A stretch of 64,000 nucleotides of DNA from Trichostrongylus colubriformis (lineage: Eukaryota; Nematoda; Chromadorea; Rhabditida; Trichostrongylidae), in NCBI GenBank assembly GCA_963978905.1, contig OZ022256.1, positions 11,081,501 to 11,145,500 of the forward strand, in the 5' to 3' direction. The notes below the pieces were generated by a model. That model was not told the origin of the DNA and ran no database searches. It saw nothing but the letters and a program-made list of their open reading frames with translations. Numbering within the stretch: the first letter of the stretch is position 1; the number at the start of each line of letters is the position of its first letter. Below, piece after piece: positions 1-13,121 of the stretch. Both the position numbers and the translations under genes were made by a program.

Positions 1-2044
<2,044 letters not shown>

Positions 2045-2124
2045 CTGGAACATGAATTCGTGTAGAGAAAAGTAAGAACTAGCTGGCGTCGCGATCAATG
2101 TTCTCTCGAACCAAAATGGGTCAC

Positions 2125-2194
2125 AAGATAAGATAAGTAATGAGGCAAACGTCAAGGAATACCTTGGCGTTTTTCCTATTACTTATCTTATCTT
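2125..2194. promoter_or_regulatory. Hairpin with paired GATA-type sites upstream of PFKFB
   Basis: Two 33-base arms (2125-2157 and 2162-2194) form a near-perfect inverted repeat around a 4-base loop. Each outer end holds the double motif AGATAAGATAAG, a pair of WGATAR sites, so four sites lie 80-150 bp upstream of the PFKFB start codon. GATA factors drive many intestinal genes in nematodes. A regulatory role is inferred from position and motif; it could be a small foldback relic. Confidence 0.4.
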
Positions 2195-2305
2195 TTGACA
2201 TAACTAGCAACTATTTACTTTACAGAATTGCGAAAAATATCACAGAAACATCTACAATCCCAAAAACGCACCTTAAGCCCACTATCCACACTACGGTCGT
2301 GCCTA

Positions 2306-2440
2306 GGCCGCCGTCATACTGCGATTTTGCGGGGTCGCACTTTCGCACGCGAACTTGCGGCATTGACAATCTCGAGTCGTAGTGCCGCGTACGAAAGTGC
2401 GACGCCGCAAACCGCAATATCGCAAGATCTGACGGCGGCC
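2306..2440. repeat. Short foldback repeat with GGCCGCCGTCA ends
   Basis: The ends GGCCGCCGTCATA and its inverted partner TCTGACGGCGGCC enclose two GC-rich arms that pair along most of the 135 bp (both carry GCACTTTCG). The same family recurs at 2876-3063 and, interrupted, at 22,750-23,065. No clear target duplication was seen. Confidence 0.6.
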
Positions 2441-2487
2441 CAATGATCCGGACGTGATCGAACAGTTGATACGCGCGACAAACATAA

Positions 2488-2777
2488 GGCTTTGTTCACA
2501 ATTTTGGAATTTACGGAATTGCAGAATTGCGGAAAACGATGAAGATACGCGTCGGCTGGGAGAATTGCGGAGTTTGCGGAATTGTGGAAATGCAGAATTG
2601 CGGAATTTGCGGAAAAGCATTAGATACGTATCGATGCTTCCCACTATTCTTCATTCCCGCCAATTCTGCATTTCCACAATTCCGCAAATTCCGCAATTCC
2701 CTCAATCGATTCCTTCCGCAATTCCGCAAATTCCGCAATTCTGCAATTCCGCAAATTCCAAAACTGTTAACACAACC
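2488..2777. repeat. Foldback element built of AATTGCGG words, copy A
   Basis: A 290-bp inverted repeat whose ends (GGCTTTGTTCACA and TTAACACAACC) are related to those of copy B. Almost all of it consists of GGAATTTGCGG or AATTGCGG words on one arm and their complements on the other. It has no coding potential; overlapping open frames on both strands are products of the repeat. Confidence 0.75.
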
Positions 2778-2875
2778 TGACGAAAAGAATGAGAAATGAC
2801 TCACCCACCATGAATAAGTGTAGTAATTTCGCTGGGAAATATCTGTGCTCACCACTACATTTCAACTGCCTTTTA

Positions 2876-3063
2876 GGCCGCCGTCAGACTTCGCGATTCT
2901 ATGATTCCGCAATTTCGCGGGATTGCACTTTCGAACGCGATTCTGCACCATGAAGTTGCAATGCCACAATTTCACATGCGGAGCCGCGATACCGCAAAGC
3001 TGCGGAATCGCAAATTTGCGGAGTCGTAGAACGCCAAACGCAGAATCGTGAACTCTGACGGCC
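2876..3063. repeat. Short foldback repeat with GGCCGCCGTCA ends, second copy
   Basis: Starts GGCCGCCGTCAGACTTCGCG and ends CTCTGACGGCC. It is 188 bp and rich in CGCGATT, GCGGAAT and GCAAATTTGCGG motifs. Same family as 2306-2440; the arms are more diverged. Confidence 0.55.
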
Positions 3064-3450
3064 TATATTCTGAGCTGAGGCGCCCCACACAAGGCGCTCC
3101 ATTCATAGCTTGAGATCTGCTCGCCTAACATTTCATTCGTCAAATCTCAGTAGTGAGAAACATGACCGCCAAAAAGCTATGATCGGGGAGATTGGGGATT
3201 CAAGGTACTGCTACGAAATATTAGAAAAGAGGAAGGAAGAGAAGAGTTGTGGCACTGCATCACCATCAAATGAACAGCGATCAGGTGATTGTGGATGAGG
3301 TGCACGTAACAGTCGACGTTCGATTGAGTCATCCAGAGTATGGAAGCAACTTATCTTCCTTTTCCCTTAATTTTCCAGGTCTGGCTGTGTTCACAGTTTT
3401 GGAATTCGCGGAATTGCAGAATTGCGCAATTTGCGGAATTGTGGGAAATA

Positions 3451-4304
3451 TTAGGTTGGACGGGAAGTTCTGGGACACTTTTTGTTTTTTCCTGTAGAAA
3501 CCTGTAAAGCTTCGGGAGCATTTGGTAGTGGGGGGTATATGAAGCGTCTGAAAAGGGCTTCTGAATAGCACATTCATATTCTCTACGGCTTCAACTAGCA
3601 GTGAATTTACGGCAATTTCGCGAAAGGTGCGAAATTCACGAACACCGCCTCGGTTCCTCAGCATGCGAGGCCACTAACAAAATTAACCAGTCGATGGACC
3701 CAGGTACTGTCTCTCATATGGCGGCAGCCCGATGGCTCGATCGGCTCAAATTGGAACAGGAAAATATTCAAAAAATTGCATTGAGAAAAAAACTTTTTTT
3801 TTTTGAAAATTTTCAAAAAAATAGGAAACTGTTACCATCCAACACGACAGCCACTGCCGATCTCTACTGCAGGCAATTGGACACCGGAGCGCCAAAACTT
3901 ACCGGAAAAATGGACCAAGACCTCTTCCTCCACGATAACGCTCACCCACATGTGGCAAAGTTGGCGTGTCAAAGGATCCAGGACCTCGGCTGGACGACGC
4001 TTCCCCACCCACCATATTCCCCGGACATGTCCCCAACTGACTACCACCTATTCCGGTCGTTGAGCCACTTCCTTGACGGGCGACAGTTCAAAGATGACGA
4101 CGATCTCAAGAGCGGGCTCCAGAACTTCTTTGACCAGAAGTCTCCCGAATTCTACCGGAAGGGTATCTACGATCTTCCTGAGCGTTGGCAGTACATTGTA
4201 GATCACGATGGTGCATACTTTGGTGACTGAAGTTACATGTGAGTAAAATTAAAATAAATTGAATTTTTCTCACAAGGTGTCCCAGAACTTCCCGTCCAAC
4301 CTAA
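3451..4304 (+). mobile_element. Mariner deletion derivative, copy 1 (854 bp)
   Basis: Inverted ends TTAGGTTGGACGGGAAGTTC and its complement are flanked by TA on both sides (3449-3450 and 4305-4306), as expected for mariner. The length, about 850 bp against about 1.3 kb for a complete mariner, fits an internal deletion. It appears identical to the copy at 27,212 wherever I compared them. Confidence 0.9.
3601..4230 (+). pseudogene. Internally deleted mariner transposase
   Basis: A 209-codon open frame joins the N-terminal helix-turn-helix part (ACEATNKINQSMDPGTVSHM) to the C-terminal half of a mariner transposase. Visible C-terminal motifs are LFLHDNAHPHVAKL around the second catalytic Asp and YSPDMSPTDYHLF around the third. 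The segment that should carry the first catalytic Asp is replaced by a Lys/Phe-rich stretch over an A/T run, so the product cannot cut DNA. It may still bind termini; that is inference. Confidence 0.85.
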
Positions 4305-4580
4305 TAGAATAGGTACGTATCGATCGGGAGAATTGCGGAATTTGCGGAATGGTAGAAATGCAGAATCGCGGAATTTGCGGAAATGAAGAATTGTGGGAAG
4401 CGTCGATATGTATCTAATGCTTTTCCGCAAATTCCGCAATCCTGCATTTCCACAATTCCGCAAATTCCGCAATTCTCCCGATCGATACGTACTTATTCTA
4501 TTTCCCACAATTTCGCAAATTGCGCAATTCTGCAATTCCGCAAATTCCAAAACTGTGAACACAGCCTTTTTCTGATTGCA

Positions 4581-4745
4581 ATGGAATGTCCTACCCACCT
4601 CCTCCGCCCGATTATGTTGGCTTTTTTGACTGTACTTGCATGTAATGCACTGGCCTGGATACCAGCCAGAATTACCCGATTGCTTCCTGTAGGATCAAGA
4701 GAGAGCGAAGAATATTTACGTTATTCAATAAAGGAAATTGATTAA
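4581..4745 (+). CDS. Possible exon with one hydrophobic segment, unrecognised
   Basis: A 54-codon frame begins at an ATG 15 bases after the foldback element. It encodes a hydrophobic stretch (PIMLAFLTVLACNALAWIP) followed by a basic turn and an acidic tail. The pattern resembles a transmembrane helix such as helix 6 of a rhodopsin-type receptor, but no neighbouring helix was found. A second short open frame with several Cys (about 4800-4970) ends at a GTAAGT. It may be a gene remnant cut by the foldback insertion, or chance. Confidence 0.2.
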   Translation: MECPTHLLRPIMLAFLTVLACNALAWIPARITRLLPVGSRESEEYLRYSIKEID

Positions 4746-5082
4746 CAGATCATGCAATAAGAAAGGAAGCGAAAATCGTGGTCCCCGAGCACAATCAAGA
4801 ATCAATTGGGACGTTGATAGCACGTTAATAGCCTGCGGCCGAAGCAAAAGCAATATTTGGTGTTCGAGGAAGGTTGGGAATAGTTGCGATAAATCAATCG
4901 CAATCACCCAGCCTACTTGTGTCTGCCGTCTACTCTGTCGCTCTACAATTACACACGGAAATATCCCGTAAGTAAACAAAAGGCTGAGTGGCTTATTCTC
5001 TCGTGTTTTCGACTCGTTAGTATGATTGTCACACCTGGAGGAATCCCCGTGGCATCAGGGATCAATCAGTTCGGCTAAGGAC

Positions 5083-5796
5083 GCTCTTGTACTATGGGGG
5101 TGGCACGCTCTAGGATGGGTGCGAAAGACTAGGGTATGGTGGCCCTTGCGATGTAATAAGATAAAGGAGGTGGTTCAATATATTTATCGGGATAAATAGA
5201 TTGCGTGAGATAGGGAAGTGGTGAGGGTGAGCCAAGGGTCGTCGTCGATGACAGGCACTTAAAAACAATTTCAAGGAAGTGGAAAGTCCTTCCTCACCCT
5301 GAAAGGTTAAGATGGAGCTTCGAGGAGTGTCCTCAACCAGAAGAAAGATGAAAAGGATTTGCTATACTAGAAAGTATTGACCCATTCCGAAGCTCCTTCC
5401 CCCCTCAGGGCCTAGGCAAAAACCACCTTCCCCGGTTGCACTGATATGTTAATACCTTCCAACACGTTAAAAAAACATAATACTAGAACAGACACGCATT
5501 AATCCAAAGAACAAAAAAAGAGGTAATGAAATGAGTATGGGAAAAAAGATGTGCGAACCAGGACCAAGCATTAAGCCTAAACCGGTGGGGGGGGGGACAG
5601 TTCATACACAGGAGATCATCAACGGCAGGCAGGATTTTGTTTGTTTATTTACTTCCGACATTTCAAAATAAAAACATCCTAATGATAATAGGACACATTA
5701 ATATTACATGTTTTGGAGATCTGTAATGGAATCAATTCTCTATTGTATTTCAAATGTGTTTTTGAGTGCCACCCCCATAGTACATGAGCGCCCGGC
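5083..5796. repeat. Inverted-repeat-bounded segment, about 710 bp
   Basis: GTACTATGGGGGTGGCAC at the left end is matched by GTGCCACCCCCATAGTAC at the right end, with a further shared CGCTC outside. This is the layout of a non-autonomous DNA transposon. The inside is A/G-rich with a G9 run near 5587 and no coding signal. No target duplication could be fixed. Confidence 0.5.
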
Positions 5797-6235
5797 TAGG
5801 TATTGATTTAGAACCTACAAATTCATTGTGAATACTGTACGGAAGAAAGGCATCGCAAAAATAAATTGTCCTTCAAGTGACCTCATTAAAGTCAAATGAG
5901 CGCTGAAAAGGAAGGAGTGTAGCGATGTTGAGTGCCATATGAGCAAAGCGCGATCGACGGGGCGGGGAATTGAATAATGAAAGTGCAAAAAAAGTAAAAC
6001 GATGGTTGACCGCTTCCTATTCTCAGCTTTCGAAGGCCGTTGCTGATGTTTGACGAGATAAGAACAAGTTTCACGTACTTTCAAAATACAAACCTTGAGA
6101 ATGATTCATAGTTCTTATCTTGAAGGCCATGTATTACCGTGGGTGCGAAACTGTAGGAGGTGATTCTTCCTCTTCATACCGCAGAACTGAGGTTTTGTGA
6201 TATTTGGATAAACACCAAAAATTAGGAGATTAGAA

Positions 6236-6810
6236 GTAGGGCACAGAAGTAAGACGCCTCTATTGTAAGTATTAGAATAGGAAAAAGCCCAAACCTCTCT
6301 ACGTGCCGTCCACTTCAAACACCGTCCCCTCCAGACGACTTAAGCCGCGTTCGTACTTTGCGCCGACAGGGCGTGGCTGCGTGCACAGGCAGCGAGACGT
6401 AGTGGAACGGGGAGATGCAGAGACGACGCAAGCAGAGAGACAGGGTGGTACAGACGGAGACGCAGAGACACGCAGCCACGCCTTGCCGCCGGTACCGCAA
6501 AGTGTGAACGCGGCCTATAAAGGATAATTGCATGGCTGGCAATGATGCCAAACTACATGCTATGGACGCCAAAGACTCCAAGAGGTAGTTCTACTTTTTT
6601 ACTATTGCACGGTGGCGGTGGTATTCTATTAATGAGAAAAATCAGCAGAACAGAAAGAGAGTACAGAATTTGGACGCCATTACTGTAAGCGCACTAGAAC
6701 AGCCATGAGGTCTAAACCTTTTTATGTGCCATGCAGTTTTGGCTTCGCCCCGCCAAACGACGTTACATAGGATCATCGCATAGCTGGCTGCGACATATAC
6801 CCTATATACT
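6236..6810 (+). repeat. Diverged tandem duplication with a MITE in the first copy
   Basis: About 6236-6343 plus 6516-6560 is related to 6676-6810: both have a TGTAAG..TAGAA stretch, then ACGTGCCGTCCA or ATGTGCCATGCA, then CCAGACGAC or CCAAACGAC, then GGATAATTGCATGGCTGG or GGATCATCGCATAGCTGG. The first copy holds the Harbinger-like element 6344-6515; the second shows the unoccupied site. Confidence 0.55.
6344..6515. mobile_element. Harbinger-like palindromic MITE, 172 bp
   Basis: Ends GCCGCGTTCGTACTTTGCG and CGCAAAGTGTGAACGCGGCC are inverted complements with few mismatches, and both arms carry GGCGTGGCTGCGTG. It is flanked by TAA on the left and TAT on the right. The related copies at 24,694 and 60,788 have clean 3-bp TAA or TTA duplications, typical of the PIF/Harbinger superfamily. 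Confidence 0.7.
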
Positions 6811-8791
6811 ATAAGACACCATATTACAACGTACTATACTATACAATGCTGTGTAAATACCTCAAATAGAAACGGGTTGAATGGATGCGTCTCGAGAAAA
6901 ATTGGTTGGCCAATTCGCACGGAACAACCGAGACGCGAAAGAAACGAAACCACGTGCCTATTCCTGTGCGATTTTGTGGCACAGTGGAATGTGAAATGAA
7001 ACTTTTTCAAAAGAAGGTTAGTGTCTAGAAGTTTTCTGGAAACAGAAGTTTAAATATTCGGTCCACTATCATCCTAGGGAAGCCTATCATTTTGTGGGGC
7101 TTCTGATGTGGATACGAATAATAATATTCAAGTGGAATATATGAGCTTGATCATCAGCTTATTGAAGGCCTTATATGGAATATTCTAGCTTCCTTAGATA
7201 TCCAGCTGATTCCGTACTAAGTGTGCATTATTTGTCCATTGGGATGGGGGTCATATGGACCCGAACTACTCGTTCATCAGCGACTGCATGCTTTGTGTTC
7301 TCCTCCACAACACAAATTCCAAGCTCATCCCATATGCATTGAAGAGAAACTCTTTTCTTCCATGCATTCCGAGTAATTAGCCACTACGCGATGAAAGACT
7401 CTCTTTGAGGCGCTTCCATACTTAGCGGCACCGGTGCCGGTACCTTCGCATTCCGCGAGTATCTTGACACTGTTTTGCACCATGTCAGGTGCTCGCTGAG
7501 ATTCGAATCTCGCCACAGAGTCCGCATACTGCATATCGTTCGCTCGAGAGTTATAATACAGAACGCGTCGCGAAGCGCCGTCGTCTTTGACGCCGGCAGT
7601 GCACTCCCAGGTGTCGAGGAAAATAGCCGCTTCAGTACGACCCTCCCCTCTACAGCGTCCCTTTCCCCCTTTTTTCGACCTTTACAATATCACTAACTGT
7701 TGCCGGATTGAGTTGTGAAATTTTTACTGTGTGCTTTAGCAAAGTAATTTTTTGGCAACCGGCATAGCGCATGCCAAAAAATCATTTTGCCAAAGTATGC
7801 AATAAAAACTCACAACGCCCAAGAATTTTCACGAATTCTCTCCAGGAGGTCGTCTGTTCTATCCCAGCACACAGCTCATTGTCCGGTGGCATGGCACACG
7901 TGAAGATACTTCAGAGAAAGCTGAGAGTGATTTAAGCAAACATCTGCGCACTGATCTTCTCTAGATCGTGTTGAGACCTTAGATTAAGTGAAAAGTAGCA
8001 CGGCAATGTGAGCAGAAGTGAGGAATCACTGCGATAAGCTTCAAGTATCACTGTTGTGAATGGCTACAGGCATCACGTCACAACAAACAACCTTCGCCTT
8101 TATAGTGGTATCATTTCGTCTGAAGTTAATGGCCACTGCACACGCCATTCACCTCTTACGACGTACATATTTGCTGCAATACAATGTGTATTGTTCGAGC
8201 AGAGTTGAGCGATGATGATCAACATCCTCACTGATAACATCAACGTTCATCTGTGAGAATAACAAACACGTAAAAACTTCAGTTCCACCTGTACGCAATA
8301 AAAGACACGTGAGGAACTAGCCGCTGCAACACTGCCATGAAAATGCAAGAAAATACGAAATGTCATAGTACGTGCCATGTTTTTGATATCACAGGTGACA
8401 CTGTTTTGGCCTGCGAAACAGGAATGTCATCCAGGAAAGCGCTAAGAGCCTTCTACATCAGCCGGGAGTTCAAGAATGAATGAACAATTCAGACTGTTTT
8501 CCTGCCATAATGGCCCAATACGCATGTTCTAGAAGATACACGGTTACGATTGACTAAGAAACTAACATATGGGGAGACATGCTCTCTGGATATCATGTGC
8601 CGAGTTGCTAGCACGCCGTGAAGTTTTCATCGCGGCCTCGTTCGAATGCGTTTCGTTCGTACGGCTTGATGGCCGAGAAGCTGTGGAGGGCGGGACAATC
8701 ACGTGTGGTTGACGTGACATTTTCAGTGATGCTGAGGGGGTCAAAGCACGTCGCCGTCTTCACTACTTCGTATCTCAACTTTCGTATACTA
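6811..8791. other. Intergenic stretch without recognised features
   Basis: I found no exon with both splice sites and no complete transposon. A damaged Harbinger-like end (CGCTTCCATACTTAGCGGC) lies near 7409, and a dispersed GTCGAGGAAAATAGCCGCTTCAG motif lies near 7607. Confidence 0.4.
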
Positions 8792-9558
8792 TTAGGTTGA
8801 ACCATAATTTCTGTTACACCCTTAGGGGAAAACTGTGGAAGCTTCGGGAGCATTTGGTAGTGGGGGGTATATGAAGCGACTGAAGAGGGCTTCTGAATAG
8901 CACATTCATATTCTCTACGGCTTCAACTAGCAGTGAATGTACGGCAATTTCGCGAAAGGTGCGAAATTCACGAACACCGCCTCGGTTCCTCAGCATGCAA
9001 GGCCACTAACAAAATTAACCAGTCGATGAACCCAGGTACTGTCTCTCATATGGCGGCAGCCCAATGGCTCGATCGGCTCAAATTGAAACAGAAAAAATTT
9101 CAAAAAATTGCGTTGAGAAAAAAATTTTTTTTTGAAAATTTTCAAAAAAATAGGAAACTGTTGCCATCCAACACGACAGCCACTGCCGATCTCTACTGCA
9201 GGCAATCGGCAAAGTTGGCGTGTCAAAGGGTCCAGGACCTTGGTTAAACGAAGCTCCCCCGTCCACCGTAATCTCCGGACATGGCCCCAACTGACTACCA
9301 CCTATTCCTATCTCTGACCCACTTCCTCGACGGACGGCAGTTCAATGATGAGGATGATCTCAAAATCGACCTCCAGACTTTCTTCGACCAGAAATCCCCA
9401 GACTTCTATAAGCAAGGCATCTGTCATCTCCCTATTCGCTGGCATTATATTGTTGATTATAATGGTACATATTTTGTTGACTGAAGTTAGACACAAATTA
9501 AGAAAAATAAATTTGAAATTTTTCGTCAAAGTGTAACAGAAATTATGGTTCAACCTAA
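8792..9558 (+). mobile_element. Mosaic mariner deletion derivative (767 bp)
   Basis: Ends TTAGGTTGAACCATAATTTC and complement, with flanking TA at 8790-8791 and 9559-9560. The stretch from about 8830 to 9209 is nearly identical to the 3451 and 27,212 copies. The termini and the 3' coding part (HFLDGRQFNDEDDLK instead of HFLDGRQFKDDDDLK) belong to a different, clearly diverged subfamily. About 80 bp carrying the HDNAHPH motif are also missing, so no functional transposase is possible. Confidence 0.85.
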
Positions 9559-9598
9559 TACAATCGCCTAAATTACTCCTAACGATGTCTTTGATATA

Positions 9599-10098
9599 CA
9601 GTAGCGGTCAAAAATATATGCGGTTTTGGATTCTAACCATAACTTTGGTCGAAGTTTACATTTCTTATTCAATTTTTTTTTGTTTTTTGAAGGCAACTGG
9701 TACTCAGTGAAGCAAAGTAGGGTGTAGTGTTGAGATTGGAAGATTTATTTAACTGCAAACTCTAAAAATGCCAAACCTTTCCAAAAATTCAATTGGCCAT
9801 AAAAAGCTTATAACTCATCGAAACGGGCAGGTGGGCAGAAAATAATACGGAATGAGGCTGGGACTTTGTTGCACGCTATTTCAAATCCTAACAGCACTGA
9901 GGCACGGAGCTGACCATTTTCAGTGCTTTCAGTCAAATAATTTTTTCAACCTTCACACTGCATCCTACTCGGCTGAGATAGTTTAATTCATTAAGTAACA
10001 GTTGCCTTCAAAACGCAAAAAAAATTGAGCAAGATATGCAAACACCGAACAAAGCTATGGTCAAAATCCCAAACCGCATATATTTTTGACCGCTACTG
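9599..10098. mobile_element. TA-flanked MITE with CAGTAGCGGTCAAAAATAT ends, 500 bp
   Basis: Inverted ends CAGTAGCGGTCAAAAATATA and complement, flanked by TA. The ends pair through CGGTTTTGG and further blocks. Tc1/mariner-type by target choice and CAGT terminus. No coding frame. Confidence 0.8.
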
Positions 10099-10108
10099 TA
10101 TGTATATA

Positions 10109-10615
10109 CAGTAGCGTTCAAAAGTCTTCGGCCAAAACTCTTTTGTCATAACTTTTTTCCTACTTGACCAAATTTGACAAAATTTTAATATGTGATGCCT
10201 GAACCTATTACCAACATTTCCTTCTGCTTGAGTGCCGCTTGACACTTTTCATGGTTTTTTACAAGAATTTACTACAAGACCACCCAAAAAAAGTAAAAGG
10301 CTTGGTCAAGGGGAACGGCTCTCTTTACAGAAACAAAACGAGCAGGTCTCAGAGAACATCAATATCCTGTAGAAAAACCACGACTTTTGATGACAGCGGC
10401 ACAACGGGACGGCATAGCGATTGCACTCCAAAAGCGAAAAATTTCATATAACCGCGTAACCTATATCGTTGAGCGCCAAAATAGTATATTAAGTATGCAA
10501 TGTATCCAAGTACAACATACTAAAATTTCTCTTAGATCGGTGCAGTTGCAAGAACGTTACAAGTGAAAAACCCCATGTGAAAGACCATTTCGCCGAAGAC
10601 TTCTGAGCGCTACTG
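10109..10615. mobile_element. TA-flanked MITE with CAGTAGCGTTCAAAAGTCTTC ends, 507 bp
   Basis: Inverted ends CAGTAGCGTTCAAAAGTC and GACTTCTGAGCGCTACTG, flanked by TA. It sits 10 bp after the previous element. A closely similar copy is at 45,653. The small frame at 10,239 inside it lies within the repeat and is not a gene. Confidence 0.8.
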
Positions 10616-10681
10616 TACATAGCACTATGACAAGGGGTAGCCGCGTGATTTCTGTGTTTCCGCATTCCCACTCTGTCTGTC

Positions 10682-10738
10682 TGTGAACATAGCCACGCCC
10701 TGCCGCCGGCACCACTGCAGAATATGGAGACGGCTTAT
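10682..10738. repeat. Harbinger-like MITE half-copy
   Basis: GCCACGCCCTGCCGCCGGCACC and the degraded terminus GGAGACGGC match the right half of the 6344-6515 element. The left half is absent. Confidence 0.45.
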
Positions 10739-10956
10739 CTATTCGCTACTGACGTAGCAATAAATCAGCTTAGCTTTCTCTGCCTTCTAGCAGCGGAGTG
10801 TGAGCCTTATGTTAGGACGCGGAATAGCACAAAATTCGACGCTACCTGTCCTCTGAGTAGCAACGAGGACCTTGAGTGAGTTGCTCATAAGGGACCCCCA
10901 AAAAAAGTGCCGCATGCGGCGCACAGGGAGTTTTAGGTGTGTTGACCCGGTGTTAC

Positions 10957-11039
10957 CTACCCTCGACATGATCTGAGTAAACACATCTATCAAATCTTCG
11001 AGTGCTCCTCCTGCATCCTTGCATGAAATTGGAAATGCT
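10957..11039 (-). CDS. Possible internal exon, unrecognised
   Basis: An 83-base open block on the minus strand lies between a TGC-TAG acceptor and a GGTAG|GTAACA donor, with one leading and one trailing base. It reads AFPISCKDAGGALEDLIDVF and a few more residues, a natural-looking amphipathic helix sequence. No partner exon was identified and no family is recognised. Confidence 0.22.
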
Positions 11040-12084
11040 CTAGCAGGCAAGAAGCAGTGAGCACTTGCCCTTCTACTGCCATGTTTGGGCGTTGGGAGAG
11101 CCAGCCACTATCAAATGACAGCCTTCTTACTAAGGGAATCTTTCATATTTGACTGCCGTTAAGTCAAAAAAAGTAGTTGTTCGAACATATGCTTGCGTTA
11201 CATCAGTTGTGAGTGTTTCAGCACTGACATGAGCATAACAACAGGAATGAGAAACGGTAAGGTGATGTTTTTTTTTTCGGCGTCGACAAGCGTGAACGCG
11301 TGCAGCCATTTTCGAGCCCTTCATTCGAAAGTGTTCGAGGCATTTCCTATTTCAGTGCATTCCATGAAAATTACCACTTTTAATGTGCAACTATCGTTTG
11401 TTTCCTAAGATCTGAGAGGTAGCGTGGGACCTTATTAAGGTACACGTTTAGTTCGAGTGAAAACAGTCGAAAAATGAGATCCAAAACGGTAGACAGGGTA
11501 TCTGTTGATATTCCTTAGGAAGAGACAGTGGTAGAAGACTTAGTTTTCGTTGGCACGGTACCGTCACCTCTGATGATCACCTCCGAACTTTGTACAACAG
11601 GAGCCGTTTTCACTAACACATGTACTGCGCCAATTATAACCTAGGTCGAGTCCATTCATGATCGAAAGAATAGTAAGCTCTAGTTTGGCGAAAGGAATTA
11701 TTTTCTTGTTAATCAGGGTTGGTCACTACAAACAGCCGTATAGGTCGAAAAGCTTCAAATGCCACGGTGATTCTTGGATTGGATGGTATGGGTAAGGCAT
11801 CCCAAAAAGGGTTCGATTAAAGCTGAACGCTTCATCCTATCCGTTAATCTCTGAATAGCTAGTGGAAGAAATAAGAACAATTTTAGAACATAATTCGAAC
11901 TAAGTTTTTGATTACTAACCGTGAAAGATACCCTGCGTTAGACGTAAGAGCTCCCATTCCGAAAAGGTCTACCAAATCGTGGGAGGCTTTCCTTAGGCCG
12001 ATAAAAACGACTTTTCCAAGACAGCGCTGAGATTGTACACGAAGAAAAGAAGTCTTGAGAAGTATGGTCATAACATTATTAATA

Positions 12085-13121
12085 TTGGGTCATTCCATAA
12101 GTGATGTCGTTTTTTTCAAGCATGAATTTTCCCTATGATATTATAAGTTTTTGCAGCATGTCATATATCTTTTGAAAGAGGTTTTCTTGCTCTACAAAAT
12201 GACATGTTCAGTTTCTAAGTTTGTTAGAATGAGGCCGACATTTAGGCTGGCGAAGAGGTAGGTCCAGCCGACAAAAACTGGCCAAACCGGCAATCAATTG
12301 AAACACCATGTTTCACTTCGGGAAAATCAACCATTCATGTGTCGCTTACTTGGTACTGACCTCTTCTACAATTTCCAATATTCAGATGATCAAGAAGTCG
12401 CGTCGTTCTTTTTCTAAAATATTTTTTTCGAAAGCACCCACACTTATTCAAAATGAAGTTTTTTCTTTCATACTTCTTGCTTAGAACTTGTTTTATAAAC
12501 CACTTCGGAGAACTTTTTCTGATGTATCGAAAATATCTTTCTAGTTTGTTTTAGCTGCGATTCAGATTGAGTTGAATACCATGTGATAGGGGTCCAGATG
12601 ACATTTTCACAATTCATTTTTTCCATGAGCAAGTTGAGAAAGCCGGTCAGTGGTATTTCCCTGTTCCTACTCACCACCTGTTCTTAACATTTCACCACTA
12701 CTTCAGTTGATTGGTTGAGGGATTTTTCTTGCCTTGGTTCGTATAAATTGTCTAAAATCACCGAGTTGTGGTGGAAAAACTAAATGTGGAAAAAGAGCGT
12801 CGTGACTTTTTAAACAACCGACTGGTGAAGCTTGCAGAAGAGGTCGGGGCCAAAAAAGAGGCACATGATTGGTTAGCTTTCCTCAAGAAAATATAGTGTT
12901 TTAATTGATTGCCGGTTTGGCCAATTTTTGACTCCTGGACCTACATACCTCTTCGCCAGCCCAAATGTCGGCGCTATTCCACCACACTCAAAAACTGAAC
13001 AGGTAATTTTGTAGAGAAGAAAATTTTCTTCCGAATGGTATATGACATGTTGTAAAAAGTTGTGATTTTATGGCAAAAATGTTTGCTTGAAAAAAACGAC
13101 ACTACTTATGGAATGACCCAA
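12085..13121. mobile_element. Kilobase foldback transposon, copy 1 (1037 bp)
   Basis: Ends TTGGGTCATTCCATAAGT and complement, flanked by TA (12,083-12,084 and 13,122-13,123). The inverted similarity is not confined to the ends: landmarks such as CATGTCATATA, GGCTGGCGAAGAGGTA and GGCCAAACCGGCAATCAATT in the left half return as complements in the right half, giving arms of about 400 bp around a central spacer. Non-autonomous Tc1/mariner-type by its TA target. No coding frame. Confidence 0.85.

Larger units (their letters stand above)
3383..4566. repeat. Foldback element of AATTGCGG words, copy B, split by a mariner insertion
   Basis: Ends GGCTGTGTTCACAGTTTTGG and CCAAAACTGTGAACACAGCC are exact inverted complements. 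The left arm runs to 3450 and the rest resumes at 4305; removing the mariner and one TA leaves about 328 bp. Inside the right part is a second inverted pair around CGATCGGGAG and CTCCCGATCG. A continuous palindrome is restored when the mariner is removed, so the mariner is the younger insertion. Confidence 0.8.

Noticed and set aside
2303..2855. Several 90-114-codon frames on both strands
   Set aside because: They arise from AATTGCGG words in the foldback element, which stay open in many frames.
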